Source: Flavobacterium ginsengisoli
Lineage (GTDB): Bacteria; Bacteroidota; Bacteroidia; Flavobacteriales; Flavobacteriaceae
Assembly (NCBI RefSeq): GCF_029625315.1
Contig: NZ_CP121110.1
Coordinates: forward strand, 728,501 to 792,500
Direction: 5' to 3'
DNA: 64,000 nucleotides
The first letter of the stretch is position 1. Every line of letters begins with the position of its first letter. Shown here one piece after another: positions 48,801-56,785 of the stretch. The notes below the pieces were generated by a model, which did not search any database, was not told the origin of the DNA, and was given only the letters and a program-made list of their open reading frames with translations. The translations under genes and the position numbers were made by a program.

Positions 48801-48830
48801 TGCAACGTTTTATGCATAATGAGCGTCTAA
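48801..48830 (+). promoter_or_regulatory. ECF-sigma-like promoter of ankyrin gene 1
   Basis: TGCAAC (48801-48806), 17-nt spacer, CGTCTAA (48824-48830), ending 45 nt before the ATG. The same two boxes with the same spacer and the same distance to the start codon occur before ankyrin gene 2. The AAC...CGTC pattern is typical of ECF-type sigma factors; assignment is inference. Confidence 0.6.
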
Positions 48831-48874
48831 CAAGTAATCATCACAATCATTAATCATTAAACAAGTAATCAATC

Positions 48875-49254
48875 ATGAAAAAGACAGTAATCATTCTAGG
48901 GACGGCTCTTGCCATATTTGTAAATTTTACAGCAGCTTCCAATCATAAGCTGGCAGTTAAAAATCAAATTGAAATTTCAGATTATTTCTCATCGCCTTTG
49001 CACATAGCTGTGTGTAATGGAGATGTTGAAACCGTAAAAAAAGTATTGAATATGGTGCGGATGTAAATAAAATTGTGCGAAATATGACGCCTTTAATGCT
49101 TGCGACTCGATTTAATAATGTAGAAATTGTGAAAATCTTACTAGCAAATGGAGCTAAACCTTCCATAGAAAACGAACATGGATTACGAGCATTAGATTAT
49201 GCAAGATATTCAAAATCAACAGAGGCTGAAGCTGTTTTAAAAGGGCTGAAGTAA
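48875..49254 (+). pseudogene. Ankyrin-repeat exported protein 1, frameshifted
   Basis: First of three paralogues. Signal peptide MKKTVIILGTALAIFVNFTAAS, then two to three ankyrin repeats (SPLHIAVCNGDVETVKKVL, then YGADVNKIVRNMTPLMLATR and FNNVEIVKILLANGAKPS in a second frame, and ENEHGLRALDYARYS). The first frame ends at 49066; one missing base near 49052 (expected GGAATATGG) restores the frame to a stop at 49252-49254, total about 126 residues. Repaired, it aligns along its full length with the genes at 50664 and 52044. Confidence 0.82.
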
Positions 49255-49295
49255 AAAATTTTAACGCAAGAAAAGAAAAGCATTATCTTTATTTT

Positions 49296-49352
49296 GATAA
49301 TATTGGTCAACGTATTGAATAAAACGTATCAGATTGCCTTTCTTCAAAGTGA
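49296..49352 (+). repeat. Duplicated, diverged fragment of the purC 3' end
   Basis: 57 nt aligned without gaps to 48538-48594 (last 19 codons of purC): 49 of 57 bases match. The reading is NIGQRIE-stop-NVSDCLSSK, so it is a dead copy (CAA-CGT-ATT conserved, a codon AAA changed to the stop TAA). It lies between ankyrin gene 1 and the GH26 gene. Confidence 0.85.
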
Positions 49353-49360
49353 TACTTTTG
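49334..49360 (+). promoter_or_regulatory. Possible promoter for the GH26 gene
   Basis: TTG (49334-49336), 16-nt spacer and TACTTTTG (49353-49360), 24 nt before the ATG. The -7 box fits the TAnnTTTG pattern; the spacer is one nt shorter than usual. Confidence 0.45.
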
Positions 49361-49383
49361 GGTTTAAACTAACTATTTAAGCC

Positions 49384-50514
49384 ATGAAACTTATTACTAA
49401 AAAAAATGCCCTATTAGTTTGTCTTACTGTAGGGCATTTTCTTTTTGCGCAAATAGATAAAAATGCGACAAAAGAAACTAAAAACTTATATCAAAATCTA
49501 AAAATCATTTCAAAAAATCATATTCTTTTTGGACATCAGCATGCTCTTGAATATGGACATGGTTGGAGTAATGAGCCTAATCGTTCAGATGTAAAGTCGG
49601 TTACGGGGTCGCATCCGGCTGTTGTTGGTATAGATTTTAGCGATTTTTCGGGTCGTTCTAAAGAACAGATTGAAAAAACAAAAGAGGTTTTGCGAAAAAA
49701 TGTAATCGATACTTATGAAAGAGGCGGAATTACAACAGTCTCTTGGCATTTTAATAATCCAGCGTCTGATGGCGGATTTTACTGGAAAGACGGAATCTCA
49801 ACCGCTTCAATGTCTTTAATTAAACCTGGTGGCTCTAATAACGAACAGTATAAAGAAATTCTAAAAACTATTGCCGATTTTGCCCATTCTGTAAAAGCAA
49901 AGGACGGAAAGCTTTCTCCAATGATTTTTAGGCCTTTTCATGAATTTGATGGCGATTGGTTTTGGTGGGGAAAATCACATACTTCTAGAGAAGATTTTAT
50001 TGCCGTTTGGCAGTTTACGATTTCTTATCTGAGAGATACTTTAGGAGTTCACAATTTTATTTATGCTTTTTCTCCCGATAATCGATTTAATTCTGAATCA
50101 GAATATTTAGAGCGTTATCCAGGCGATGAATTCGTTGATATTTTGGGCATGGATGATTATGCCGATTTTGGACGCGATGGAAAATATGATTTAGAAGCTG
50201 GTTTGAAAAAATTAAAAATATTTTCTGATTTGGCTGTAAAAAGGAAAAAAGTAGTCGCGTTTACAGAAACTGGTTTAGAATCAATTCCTAATGAAAATTG
50301 GTGGACAGAAGTTTTACTTAAAACTTTAAAATCTGAAAATCTGCAATTGGCTTACGTTTTAGTTTGGCGAAATGACACAACAAGTCCAACTCACTATTAT
50401 GCGCCTTTTCCTGAACAAATTAGCGAAACCGATTTTATAAAATTTTATAACGATCCTTTTACATTATTTGAAAAGGATTTGAAGGATATATACAGCAAGA
50501 AGTTTAAGATATAA
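49384..50514 (+). CDS. Exported glycoside hydrolase family 26 (beta-mannanase-like)
   Basis: Secreted endo-beta-1,4-mannanase-type enzyme, 376 residues with a signal peptide ending FLFAQ. The TIM-barrel motifs are GHQHALEYGHGW, SWHFNNP, the acid/base motif RPFHEFDGDWFWWG (Glu187) and the nucleophile motif AFTETGLE (Glu295). These two glutamates are the retaining GH26 catalytic pair. No T9SS tail is seen, so it is probably periplasmic. Placed between ankyrin genes 1 and 2, with its own terminator; the surrounding genes are not carbohydrate genes. Confidence 0.92.
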   Translation: MKLITKKNALLVCLTVGHFLFAQIDKNATKETKNLYQNLKIISKNHILFGHQHALEYGHGWSNEPNRSDVKSVTGSHPAVVGIDFSDFSGRSKEQIEKTKEVLRKNVIDTYERGGITTVSWHFNNPASDGGFYWKDGISTASMSLIKPGGSNNEQYKEILKTIADFAHSVKAKDGKLSPMIFRPFHEFDGDWFWWGKSHTSREDFIAVWQFTISYLRDTLGVHNFIYAFSPDNRFNSESEYLERYPGDEFVDILGMDDYADFGRDGKYDLEAGLKKLKIFSDLAVKRKKVVAFTETGLESIPNENWWTEVLLKTLKSENLQLAYVLVWRNDTTSPTHYYAPFPEQISETDFIKFYNDPFTLFEKDLKDIYSKKFKI

Positions 50515-50535
50515 TCTATTTTTGCATCAGTAAAG

Positions 50536-50571
50536 AAACGCAATTTTTGGTCTGCCTAAATTGCGTTTTTT
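50536..50571 (+). terminator. Rho-independent terminator after the GH26 gene
   Basis: Perfect 11-bp stem (AAACGCAATTT / AAATTGCGTTT) with an 11-nt loop and a T run, 22 nt past the stop. Confidence 0.9.
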
Positions 50572-50589
50572 TATTTTTCTCTTTATTCC

Positions 50590-50619
50590 TGCAACCTAAT
50601 GCTCTTTTTAGTCGTCTAA
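50590..50619 (+). promoter_or_regulatory. ECF-sigma-like promoter of ankyrin gene 2
   Basis: TGCAAC (50590-50595), 17-nt spacer, CGTCTAA (50613-50619), ending 45 nt before the ATG. The spacer sequences differ from the copy before ankyrin gene 1 while both boxes are identical, which argues for selection on the boxes. Confidence 0.62.
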
Positions 50620-50663
50620 ATAGAAAATCATCATCATCATCAATCATTTAACAAACAATCATT

Positions 50664-51065
50664 ATGAAAAAAGCAGTAATTATTTTAGGGCTAATTTTCA
50701 TTTTTACAAATGAAATAAAAGCATCAAATTGTGAACTGAAAATTGAAAATCAAGCTAAATTTTCAATTTATTCGAACTCTCCATTTCATCTAGCAATTAG
50801 TAAAGGCGATATCGAAACGGTTAAGAGATTTATAAAGTATGGAGCCAATATCAATAAAATAGTAAATAACATGACTCCCTTGATGGTGGCCGCACGATTT
50901 AATCAAGTAGAGATTATTAAAATTTTACTCGAAAATGGGGCAGAACCTTCACTTGAAAATGAAAGAGGTTATACCGCTTTGCATTTCGCTGAGTTTGGAA
51001 AATCTGCAGAATCGATTGCTATTTTGAATAAAGCGAATATGGAAAAGAGTAGAAAACATAAATGA
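50664..51065 (+). CDS. Ankyrin-repeat exported protein 2
   Basis: A 133-residue protein with a signal sequence (MKKAVIILGLIFIFTNEIKAS) and about three ankyrin repeats (SPFHLAISKGDIETVKRFIKYGANIN, MTPLMVAARFNQVEIIKILLENGAEP, RGYTALHFAEFGKSAESIAIL) plus a basic tail. Paralogue of the genes at 48875 and 52044. Ankyrin repeats bind other proteins; the partner is unknown. The leader between promoter and ATG is rich in ATCATC/AATCA, as in the other copies. Confidence 0.85.
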   Translation: MKKAVIILGLIFIFTNEIKASNCELKIENQAKFSIYSNSPFHLAISKGDIETVKRFIKYGANINKIVNNMTPLMVAARFNQVEIIKILLENGAEPSLENERGYTALHFAEFGKSAESIAILNKANMEKSRKHK

Positions 51066-51072
51066 AATGAGA

Positions 51073-51106
51073 AAGAGCAATTCATTTATTTGAATTGCTC
51101 TTTTTT
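51073..51106. terminator. Bidirectional hairpin between ankyrin gene 2 and the SRPBCC gene
   Basis: 12-bp perfect stem (AAGAGCAATTCA / TGAATTGCTCTT) with a 6-nt loop and T run, located between two convergent genes. Confidence 0.88.
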
Positions 51107-51125
51107 CTTTTAAAACTCTGAAAAA

Positions 51126-51662
51126 TTATTCCATTATATCTTTAAGATTTTCTAGACCTTTTTGCAGATCATTTCCTATCAATTGGTCCATTTTTAGCAT
51201 TGGAAGCATAATGTTTGTTGGATATGGAATTACACCGCTAATTCCCCATCTGACTTTTGTTTGATTATCTGAAATAGGTTCAGTAGACATAAATCCTACA
51301 GCATTATCTTCCATAGGCTTCTTAAAACGGAGCGCAAATTCGAGACGTCTGTTTTCTGTTATTTTTGTAATCTCTTCTTCACCAACACCAACTTCTTTCA
51401 CATTGCTTTCCCAAGAAGAAATAGAACCTACAGCACCATCAGCTCCTTTATAATGAACTTTCATTTTTGGATCCATATTAGCCCAAACGCTAAATTCATT
51501 TTGATTTTTTAATGATCTGACATATTTGAAGATACTATCAGCTGGTTTGTTAATTGTAATTTCTCTTTTTACCGAATATTCTTTTGGCATAAAATAAGCC
51601 GCAATTAAGACAATTGAAATAAATAGAATTAGAATGACTAGTAATCTTTTAATAAAAATCAT
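51126..51662 (-). CDS. SRPBCC-family protein, membrane-anchored
   Basis: A 178-residue protein starting at 51662 (MIFIKRLLVILILFISIVLIA), with an N-terminal membrane helix and then a START/polyketide-cyclase-like domain: INKPADSIFKYVRSLKNQNEFSVWANMDPKMKVHYKG is the canonical opening of that fold. A 24-residue N-terminal extension back to 51734 would place Lys/Asn/Thr-rich sequence before the helix and is unlikely. It is a general small-molecule-binding fold; the ligand is unknown. Confidence 0.82.
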   Translation of the reverse strand: MIFIKRLLVILILFISIVLIAAYFMPKEYSVKREITINKPADSIFKYVRSLKNQNEFSVWANMDPKMKVHYKGADGAVGSISSWESNVKEVGVGEEEITKITENRRLEFALRFKKPMEDNAVGFMSTEPISDNQTKVRWGISGVIPYPTNIMLPMLKMDQLIGNDLQKGLENLKDIME

Positions 51663-52043
51663 GGTTTTTGTTTTAAGGTTAGTAGTTTTTGAATTGTTTT
51701 TTTTCTTCTTAATAGAAGTTATAGGGCTTTGCAACTATACTTGTATGTTTTTGATTTTTAATCTCATAGTAAATTTAAAAAAATAATTGTGAGTTTTGAA
51801 ATGATACCAATTTTAAAAAGATCAAAAAAAATAAGATTTATTGTAACATTTTTGTTTTTATGTAGTCTATTATAGTAAAACCTGTAATTTGGTAACGTTT
51901 GGGTTCTTTAATTATCGTTTTATTAAGTAAGTGTTAAGAATTGGTTAAAACATGGTACTTTGTAATGCATAATACGATAAAATAAATTACTTTTACATCA
52001 GAATTAAAATCATCATCAATCAATTAATAAACAATCAATCATT
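51663..52043. other. Intergenic region upstream of ankyrin gene 3
   Basis: About 380 nt of AT-rich DNA between the divergent SRPBCC and ankyrin 3 genes. The final ~50 nt carry the ATCATCAATCAATTA-type leader shared by the ankyrin genes. A clear copy of the TGCAAC-N17-CGTCTAA promoter is not present; the best remnants are GGTAAC and a following TCGTTTT, at about 51893-51930. No coding sequence is visible. Confidence 0.6.
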
Positions 52044-52424
52044 ATGAAAAAATCAGTTATTTATTTAGGACTAGCCTTGGTAACATTTGGAAATGTAGCT
52101 ATGGCTTCAAATGAAGTTTCAACTGCTAAAAATCCAGTTGAATTAGTAGAATATGCGACAAACCCTTTAAATGTTGCAATTAGTAAAGGGGATATCGTAG
52201 CTGTGCAAAAATTTATTGAGTACGGTGCAGATGTAAATTTAATGTCTGAAGAGCTTACGCCTTTAATGACTGCTGCACGTTACAACAAGTACGAAATCAT
52301 TAAAGTTTTATTGGCAAATGGTGCAAAACCAAGTACAAAAAACGAAAGTGGATTTACTGCATTAAGATATGCAGAATTATCAAATGCTTCAGAATCAATT
52401 GCGCTTTTGAAAGATTTGAAATAA
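52044..52424 (+). CDS. Ankyrin-repeat exported protein 3
   Basis: A 126-residue protein, signal peptide MKKSVIYLGLALVTFGNVAMAS followed by about three ankyrin repeats (NPLNVAISKGDIVAVQKFIEYGADVN, LTPLMTAARYNKYEIIKVLLANGAKP, SGFTALRYAELSNASESIALL). Best preserved member of the trio and ends like the repaired gene 1. Co-located paralogues suggest local duplication. Function unknown; small exported ankyrin proteins of this kind are sometimes stress-related. Confidence 0.87.
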   Translation: MKKSVIYLGLALVTFGNVAMASNEVSTAKNPVELVEYATNPLNVAISKGDIVAVQKFIEYGADVNLMSEELTPLMTAARYNKYEIIKVLLANGAKPSTKNESGFTALRYAELSNASESIALLKDLK

Positions 52425-52447
52425 CAGTTTAAAAGTTTTGAGTTAGT

Positions 52448-52480
52448 AAAAAGACCTTTCTGAGCAAAAGGTCTTTTTTT
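52448..52480 (+). terminator. Rho-independent terminator after ankyrin gene 3
   Basis: Stem AAAAAGACCTTT / AAAGGTCTTTTT with a 7-nt loop and a long T run, 24 nt past the stop. Confidence 0.9.
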
Positions 52481-52510
52481 TGTTTTAAAATTAAATTTCT
52501 AAAACAAAAA

Positions 52511-52535
52511 AAGCATCATTACTAGAATGATGCTT
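52511..52535 (-). terminator. Hairpin terminator after the second RND operon
   Basis: Perfect 10-bp stem (AAGCATCATT / AATGATGCTT) with a 5-nt loop; an A run on its left end supplies the U run for leftward transcription. Lies about 50 nt beyond the RND gene stop. Confidence 0.85.
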
Positions 52536-52585
52536 CTTCCTTTTTAAATCCCAACAAATTGATTTAAAACTAAATATTTTTCTGC

Positions 52586-55500
52586 CTATTCAAGTGGCAC
52601 ATCTTTTTTTCTATTAAATACCCAAAATAATATAGGGAATACCAACAAGGTTAGGACTGTTGCTGTCATTAATCCGCCAATAATTACAATAGCAAGCGGT
52701 TTTTGAGATTCTGAACCAATTCCTGTAGAAATTGCCGCAGGCATAAGACCGATAGAAGCCATTAATGCTGTCATCACTACTGCTCTTGTTCTGGCTTTGA
52801 CTCCTCTAAAAATAGATTCCTCCAGCGAGTATTTTGCTTTTAGATTATGATGGAATTCGGATATTAAGATTACTCCATTTTGTATACAAATTCCTAGAAG
52901 CGCAATAAATCCAACTCCAGCAGAAATTCCAAAATTCATTCCTGTAAGATGAAGCGCAATGATTCCACCAATAATTGCAAACGGTACGTTGGCTAAAACA
53001 AGAAGAGAATCTTTAAAGTTTCCGAACAAAATAAATAACAGAACAAAAATTCCAATTAAACTGATAGGGACAACTTGTGCCAAACGTGCACTGGCACGAA
53101 CTTGGTTCTCAAATTCTCCAGTCCAACCTGTTGTATAACCTGCAGGAAGTTTCAATTTATTTACTTTAGATTGTGCTTCTGCAATTGTACTTCCTAAATC
53201 TCTATCACGAACAGAGAATTTAACTCCAATAAAACGTTTTGTATTATCTCTGTAAATAAATGCTGGACCGGTAATAGTTTTAATATCGCAGATTTCTTTT
53301 AAAGGGATTTTTATTCCGCTAATAGTTGGAACTTTAATTTCCTCTAAATCTTTCTCATCTTTTCTGTATTCTTTTGAAAAACGAACACGAACATCAAATT
53401 TCTTTTCGTCTTCATACTTTTCAGTTGCTGTTTTTCCTCCAAAAGCTAATTCTAAAACAGCTTGAGCATCGCTTAAAGTTACGCCGTAAGCGACCATTTT
53501 TTCTCGATCTAAAATAACGCTTATTTCTGGCTGGCCAACATTTCTTAAAATACCTGCATCTTTGATACCTGGAATATTTTTAATCTGAGCCAAAACTTCA
53601 TTTGCCAACTGATCTAATTTATTTAAATCATCACCATAAATCTTAACCGCATTTGAGGCTTTAAATCCAGCTACCGATTCGGCTACGTTATCAATTACCG
53701 GCTGAGAATAGTTATAAGTGATTCCTTGATGAACTTTCAGTTTCTCATCCATTTCATTAATCAGATCGTCCATAGAAATTTTACGTTTCCATTGCTTTTG
53801 CGGAATTAAATCAACTTGTAACTGAATAAATCCAAAACCATTAGGATCGGTTCCGTCATTGCTTCGTCCGGTTTGAGACAATACTTTCTTTACTTCAGGA
53901 AAACTCTCTAAGTCTTTTCTAATTATTGCGACAGTCTTAACACTTTCAGGAAGAGAAGTACTCATAGGTAACTCGGCAGTAACCCATAGTGCGCCTTCAT
54001 TTAATTGAGGTAAAAATTCTGTTCCTAAGAAACCTGCAGAAAAGAAAACAGCAACTAGTATTCCGATAGAAGCGATTAAAGTTTTTACTTTATGTTTAAA
54101 TGTCCATGCAAAACCTTTAGAAACAATTCGATCCCAAAAATTAACAAACGGATTATGTTTTTCTTTCACATTTTTATTCAATAAAATATGCGATAGAACT
54201 GGAACTAAAGTTAATGTAAATATCAGTGCTCCCAATAATGCAAAACCTAATGTAAAGGCTAGGGGGGAGAACATTTTTCCTTCTACTTTCTGAAACGAGA
54301 AAATAGGCAGTAAAGCTGTAATAATGATTAGTTTTGAAAAGAAAATAGCTTTACCCATTTCTGTTCCTGTTCTCTTAATTAAGCTTCCTTTTGCAATTTT
54401 ATTGAATTTTTCCATTCCCAATTGATGCGCTCGATGGTCTAGAACCACAAATAGCCCTTCGACCATTACGACGGCTCCATCAATGATAATTCCGAAATCG
54501 ACAGCACCTAAACTTAATAAGTTAGCGCTCATTCCCATCATTTTCAAACATAAAAATGCAAATAAAAGTGAAAGCGGAATTACAATGGAAACTGTAAAAG
54601 TAGTTCTCCAGTCGGCCATAAAAAGAAATACGACAACAGTAACCAGAATAATACCTTCAAATAAGTTATGCATTACGGTTTCGGTCGTGAAATTCATCAG
54701 ATTATCACGATCGTAGAAAGTTTCGATTTTAATGTCTTTAGGTAAAACATTATCATTAAGATCTTTGATTTTTGCTTTGATTAAAGCCAAAGTTTCCTGC
54801 GGATTTTCTCCTTTACGCATTACTACAATTCCTTCAACTTCGTCGTCGTTATCTCCAAGACCAGTTTGTCCAACTCTTGGCATTGCACTTTCGTAAACAT
54901 CAGCTAGATTTTTTACCAAAATAGGATTTCCTCCTGCATCGTCAACGATAATATTTCCAATGTCTTCTTTAGATTTTAATAAACCTACACCACGAACTAC
55001 AAAAGCTTGTCCGTTTTTCTCAATAACATCACCACCAACGTTTAAGTTTCCAGAATTTACAGCATTATAAACTTGTAATGGAGTAATATTATATTTAGCC
55101 AATTTAATTGGATCAACTCCAACTTCATAGGTTTTAGTTTGGCCTCCAAATACATTTAAATCGGCAACACCTGGAAGAGAGCGAAGCTGTTTATCAATTA
55201 CCCAATTTTGGTAAGTCAATAATTCCCTACTGTCTCTGCTTTTACTTTTTACAATATATCTGAAAATTTCTCCTGTAGGTCCGTATGGCGGTTGTACGTC
55301 TGGTTCTACATCATCTGGAAGAGAAACATTCTTCAATAAATTGTTTACTTGAAAGCGAGCAAAAGTATCATCAACACCATCATCAAAAATAATTTTGATA
55401 ACCGATAATCCAAACATTGTAATACTTCGAACGCTTGTTTTCTTTTGAACAGAATTCATTGAAATCTCAATTGGAGAAGTCACGAAGCGTTCTACTTCTT

Positions 55501-55684
55501 CGGCACTTTTTCCATTCCATTGTGTAATAATGATAATTTGCGTATTGGTAACGTCTGGAAAAGCATCAATAGGCATATTTTTGAATGAAATAAATCCAGC
55601 AACAGCCAATAATCCGACCCAAAAGAAGGTAAATGCTTTATTTTTTAAAGAGAAAGCAATAATATTTTTTATGAATTTGTTCAT
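52586..55684 (-). CDS. CzcA-type heavy-metal efflux RND transporter
   Basis: Inner-membrane RND pump, 1,032 residues, intact. TM4 has DFGIIIDGAVVMVE with Asp396, Asp402 and Glu409, the charged triad of divalent-metal pumps; the copper-type motif of CusA is absent. The two periplasmic halves and twelve TM segments are complete. Last gene of the operon RR-HK-OMF-MFP-RND; it begins 4 nt after the adaptor gene ends. Related to the pump at 22227-25371 but clearly a different protein. Metal specificity (Zn, Co, Cd, Ni) is inferred from the TM4 motif only. Confidence 0.92.
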   Translation of the reverse strand: MNKFIKNIIAFSLKNKAFTFFWVGLLAVAGFISFKNMPIDAFPDVTNTQIIIITQWNGKSAEEVERFVTSPIEISMNSVQKKTSVRSITMFGLSVIKIIFDDGVDDTFARFQVNNLLKNVSLPDDVEPDVQPPYGPTGEIFRYIVKSKSRDSRELLTYQNWVIDKQLRSLPGVADLNVFGGQTKTYEVGVDPIKLAKYNITPLQVYNAVNSGNLNVGGDVIEKNGQAFVVRGVGLLKSKEDIGNIIVDDAGGNPILVKNLADVYESAMPRVGQTGLGDNDDEVEGIVVMRKGENPQETLALIKAKIKDLNDNVLPKDIKIETFYDRDNLMNFTTETVMHNLFEGIILVTVVVFLFMADWRTTFTVSIVIPLSLLFAFLCLKMMGMSANLLSLGAVDFGIIIDGAVVMVEGLFVVLDHRAHQLGMEKFNKIAKGSLIKRTGTEMGKAIFFSKLIIITALLPIFSFQKVEGKMFSPLAFTLGFALLGALIFTLTLVPVLSHILLNKNVKEKHNPFVNFWDRIVSKGFAWTFKHKVKTLIASIGILVAVFFSAGFLGTEFLPQLNEGALWVTAELPMSTSLPESVKTVAIIRKDLESFPEVKKVLSQTGRSNDGTDPNGFGFIQLQVDLIPQKQWKRKISMDDLINEMDEKLKVHQGITYNYSQPVIDNVAESVAGFKASNAVKIYGDDLNKLDQLANEVLAQIKNIPGIKDAGILRNVGQPEISVILDREKMVAYGVTLSDAQAVLELAFGGKTATEKYEDEKKFDVRVRFSKEYRKDEKDLEEIKVPTISGIKIPLKEICDIKTITGPAFIYRDNTKRFIGVKFSVRDRDLGSTIAEAQSKVNKLKLPAGYTTGWTGEFENQVRASARLAQVVPISLIGIFVLLFILFGNFKDSLLVLANVPFAIIGGIIALHLTGMNFGISAGVGFIALLGICIQNGVILISEFHHNLKAKYSLEESIFRGVKARTRAVVMTALMASIGLMPAAISTGIGSESQKPLAIVIIGGLMTATVLTLLVFPILFWVFNRKKDVPLE

Positions 55685-55687
55685 GTC

Positions 55688-56773
55688 TTAATTATTTAAA
55701 GCACCATAAATAAATAGCTGATTGTTTGTGATTACCTTTTCATTTTCTTTTAAACCACTTGAAATATAAGTTGTATCACCAACAACTCGATAAACTTCTA
55801 CTTGTCTAGTTTCTATATTATTACGGTCTTTAAATACGACAACAAAGTTTTTGCTTTTGTCAAAAACAATAGCTTTACTAGGTACGGCTATCATCGATTG
55901 GTTTTCATTAAAAGATAATTTGATATTCGCATTCATATCAGGCTTTAACATGTAATCAGGATTGCTCAATTTGATTCTCGCCTGCATTGCTTTAGTTTCT
56001 GAATCAATTACGTTGTAGATTTTATCTACTTTTCCGTTAAACGTTTTATCTGGATAACTAAGGGTAGTAACAGCAGCAGCTGTTCCTAATTTTACTTTAT
56101 TAATATCGATTTCATTAATATTAGCCATTGCCCAAACTTCGCTGATTTCTGCAATATCAAATATGTTCTCAGAACGGTCATTACGCAAAAGCATATCTTG
56201 ATTAATGCTTTTTTGAATAATGAAACCACTTATTGGAGCTGTCACTTCATAAATAGAACCTGCTTTAATATTGTAAATTTTATAAGTTTCCTGAATTTTA
56301 CTTAATTGTGACTGTGCTTTGTTTACTTCAGATTTTGCCTGTAGAACATCACTTTCAGAATTTAATTTGCCGTCAAATAATTCTTGCGCTACTTTTAAAT
56401 TGTTTTTTGCAACAAGCAAATCACTTTTAGCATCTATAGATTGTTTTTCAAAATCGGCTACATCGGTACTTTTTATGGTTGCCAGAACTTGTCCTTTTTT
56501 TACATAATCACCAAGTTCAACATTTACTTTCATAACATTTCCGCCGACCAACGGGTAAACGTCAATCATTTTATTATTATCAGCCGTAATTTTTCCATAA
56601 AAACTAAGTTCGTTCTTTAATGGTTGGGTCGTTGCTTCGGCTGTTGTAGTAGTTTTTAGCATAGTATCACTTAAAACAAAAGATGTATTTGTTTCAGGAT
56701 TCTCTACTTCTTTTTTGCAGCCTGTTAGAGATAGAGTTGCAACTGCGATTCCTATGAATAATGTATGTTTCAT
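55688..56773 (-). CDS. RND efflux periplasmic adaptor (HlyD/CusB-type) lipoprotein
   Basis: 361 residues, lipoprotein signal MKHTLFIGIAVATLSLTGCKK with lipobox cysteine near residue 19. The body contains the barrel-sandwich lipoyl motif VYPLVGGNVMKVNVELGDYVKKGQVLATI, a coiled-coil hairpin (residues ~125-170), TAPISGFIIQKSINQDML and the beta-domain ending. Located between the TolC and RND genes with gaps of 12 and 3 nt. Confidence 0.92.
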   Translation of the reverse strand: MKHTLFIGIAVATLSLTGCKKEVENPETNTSFVLSDTMLKTTTTAEATTQPLKNELSFYGKITADNNKMIDVYPLVGGNVMKVNVELGDYVKKGQVLATIKSTDVADFEKQSIDAKSDLLVAKNNLKVAQELFDGKLNSESDVLQAKSEVNKAQSQLSKIQETYKIYNIKAGSIYEVTAPISGFIIQKSINQDMLLRNDRSENIFDIAEISEVWAMANINEIDINKVKLGTAAAVTTLSYPDKTFNGKVDKIYNVIDSETKAMQARIKLSNPDYMLKPDMNANIKLSFNENQSMIAVPSKAIVFDKSKNFVVVFKDRNNIETRQVEVYRVVGDTTYISSGLKENEKVITNNQLFIYGALNN

Positions 56774-56785
56774 TTCTTTACTGTT

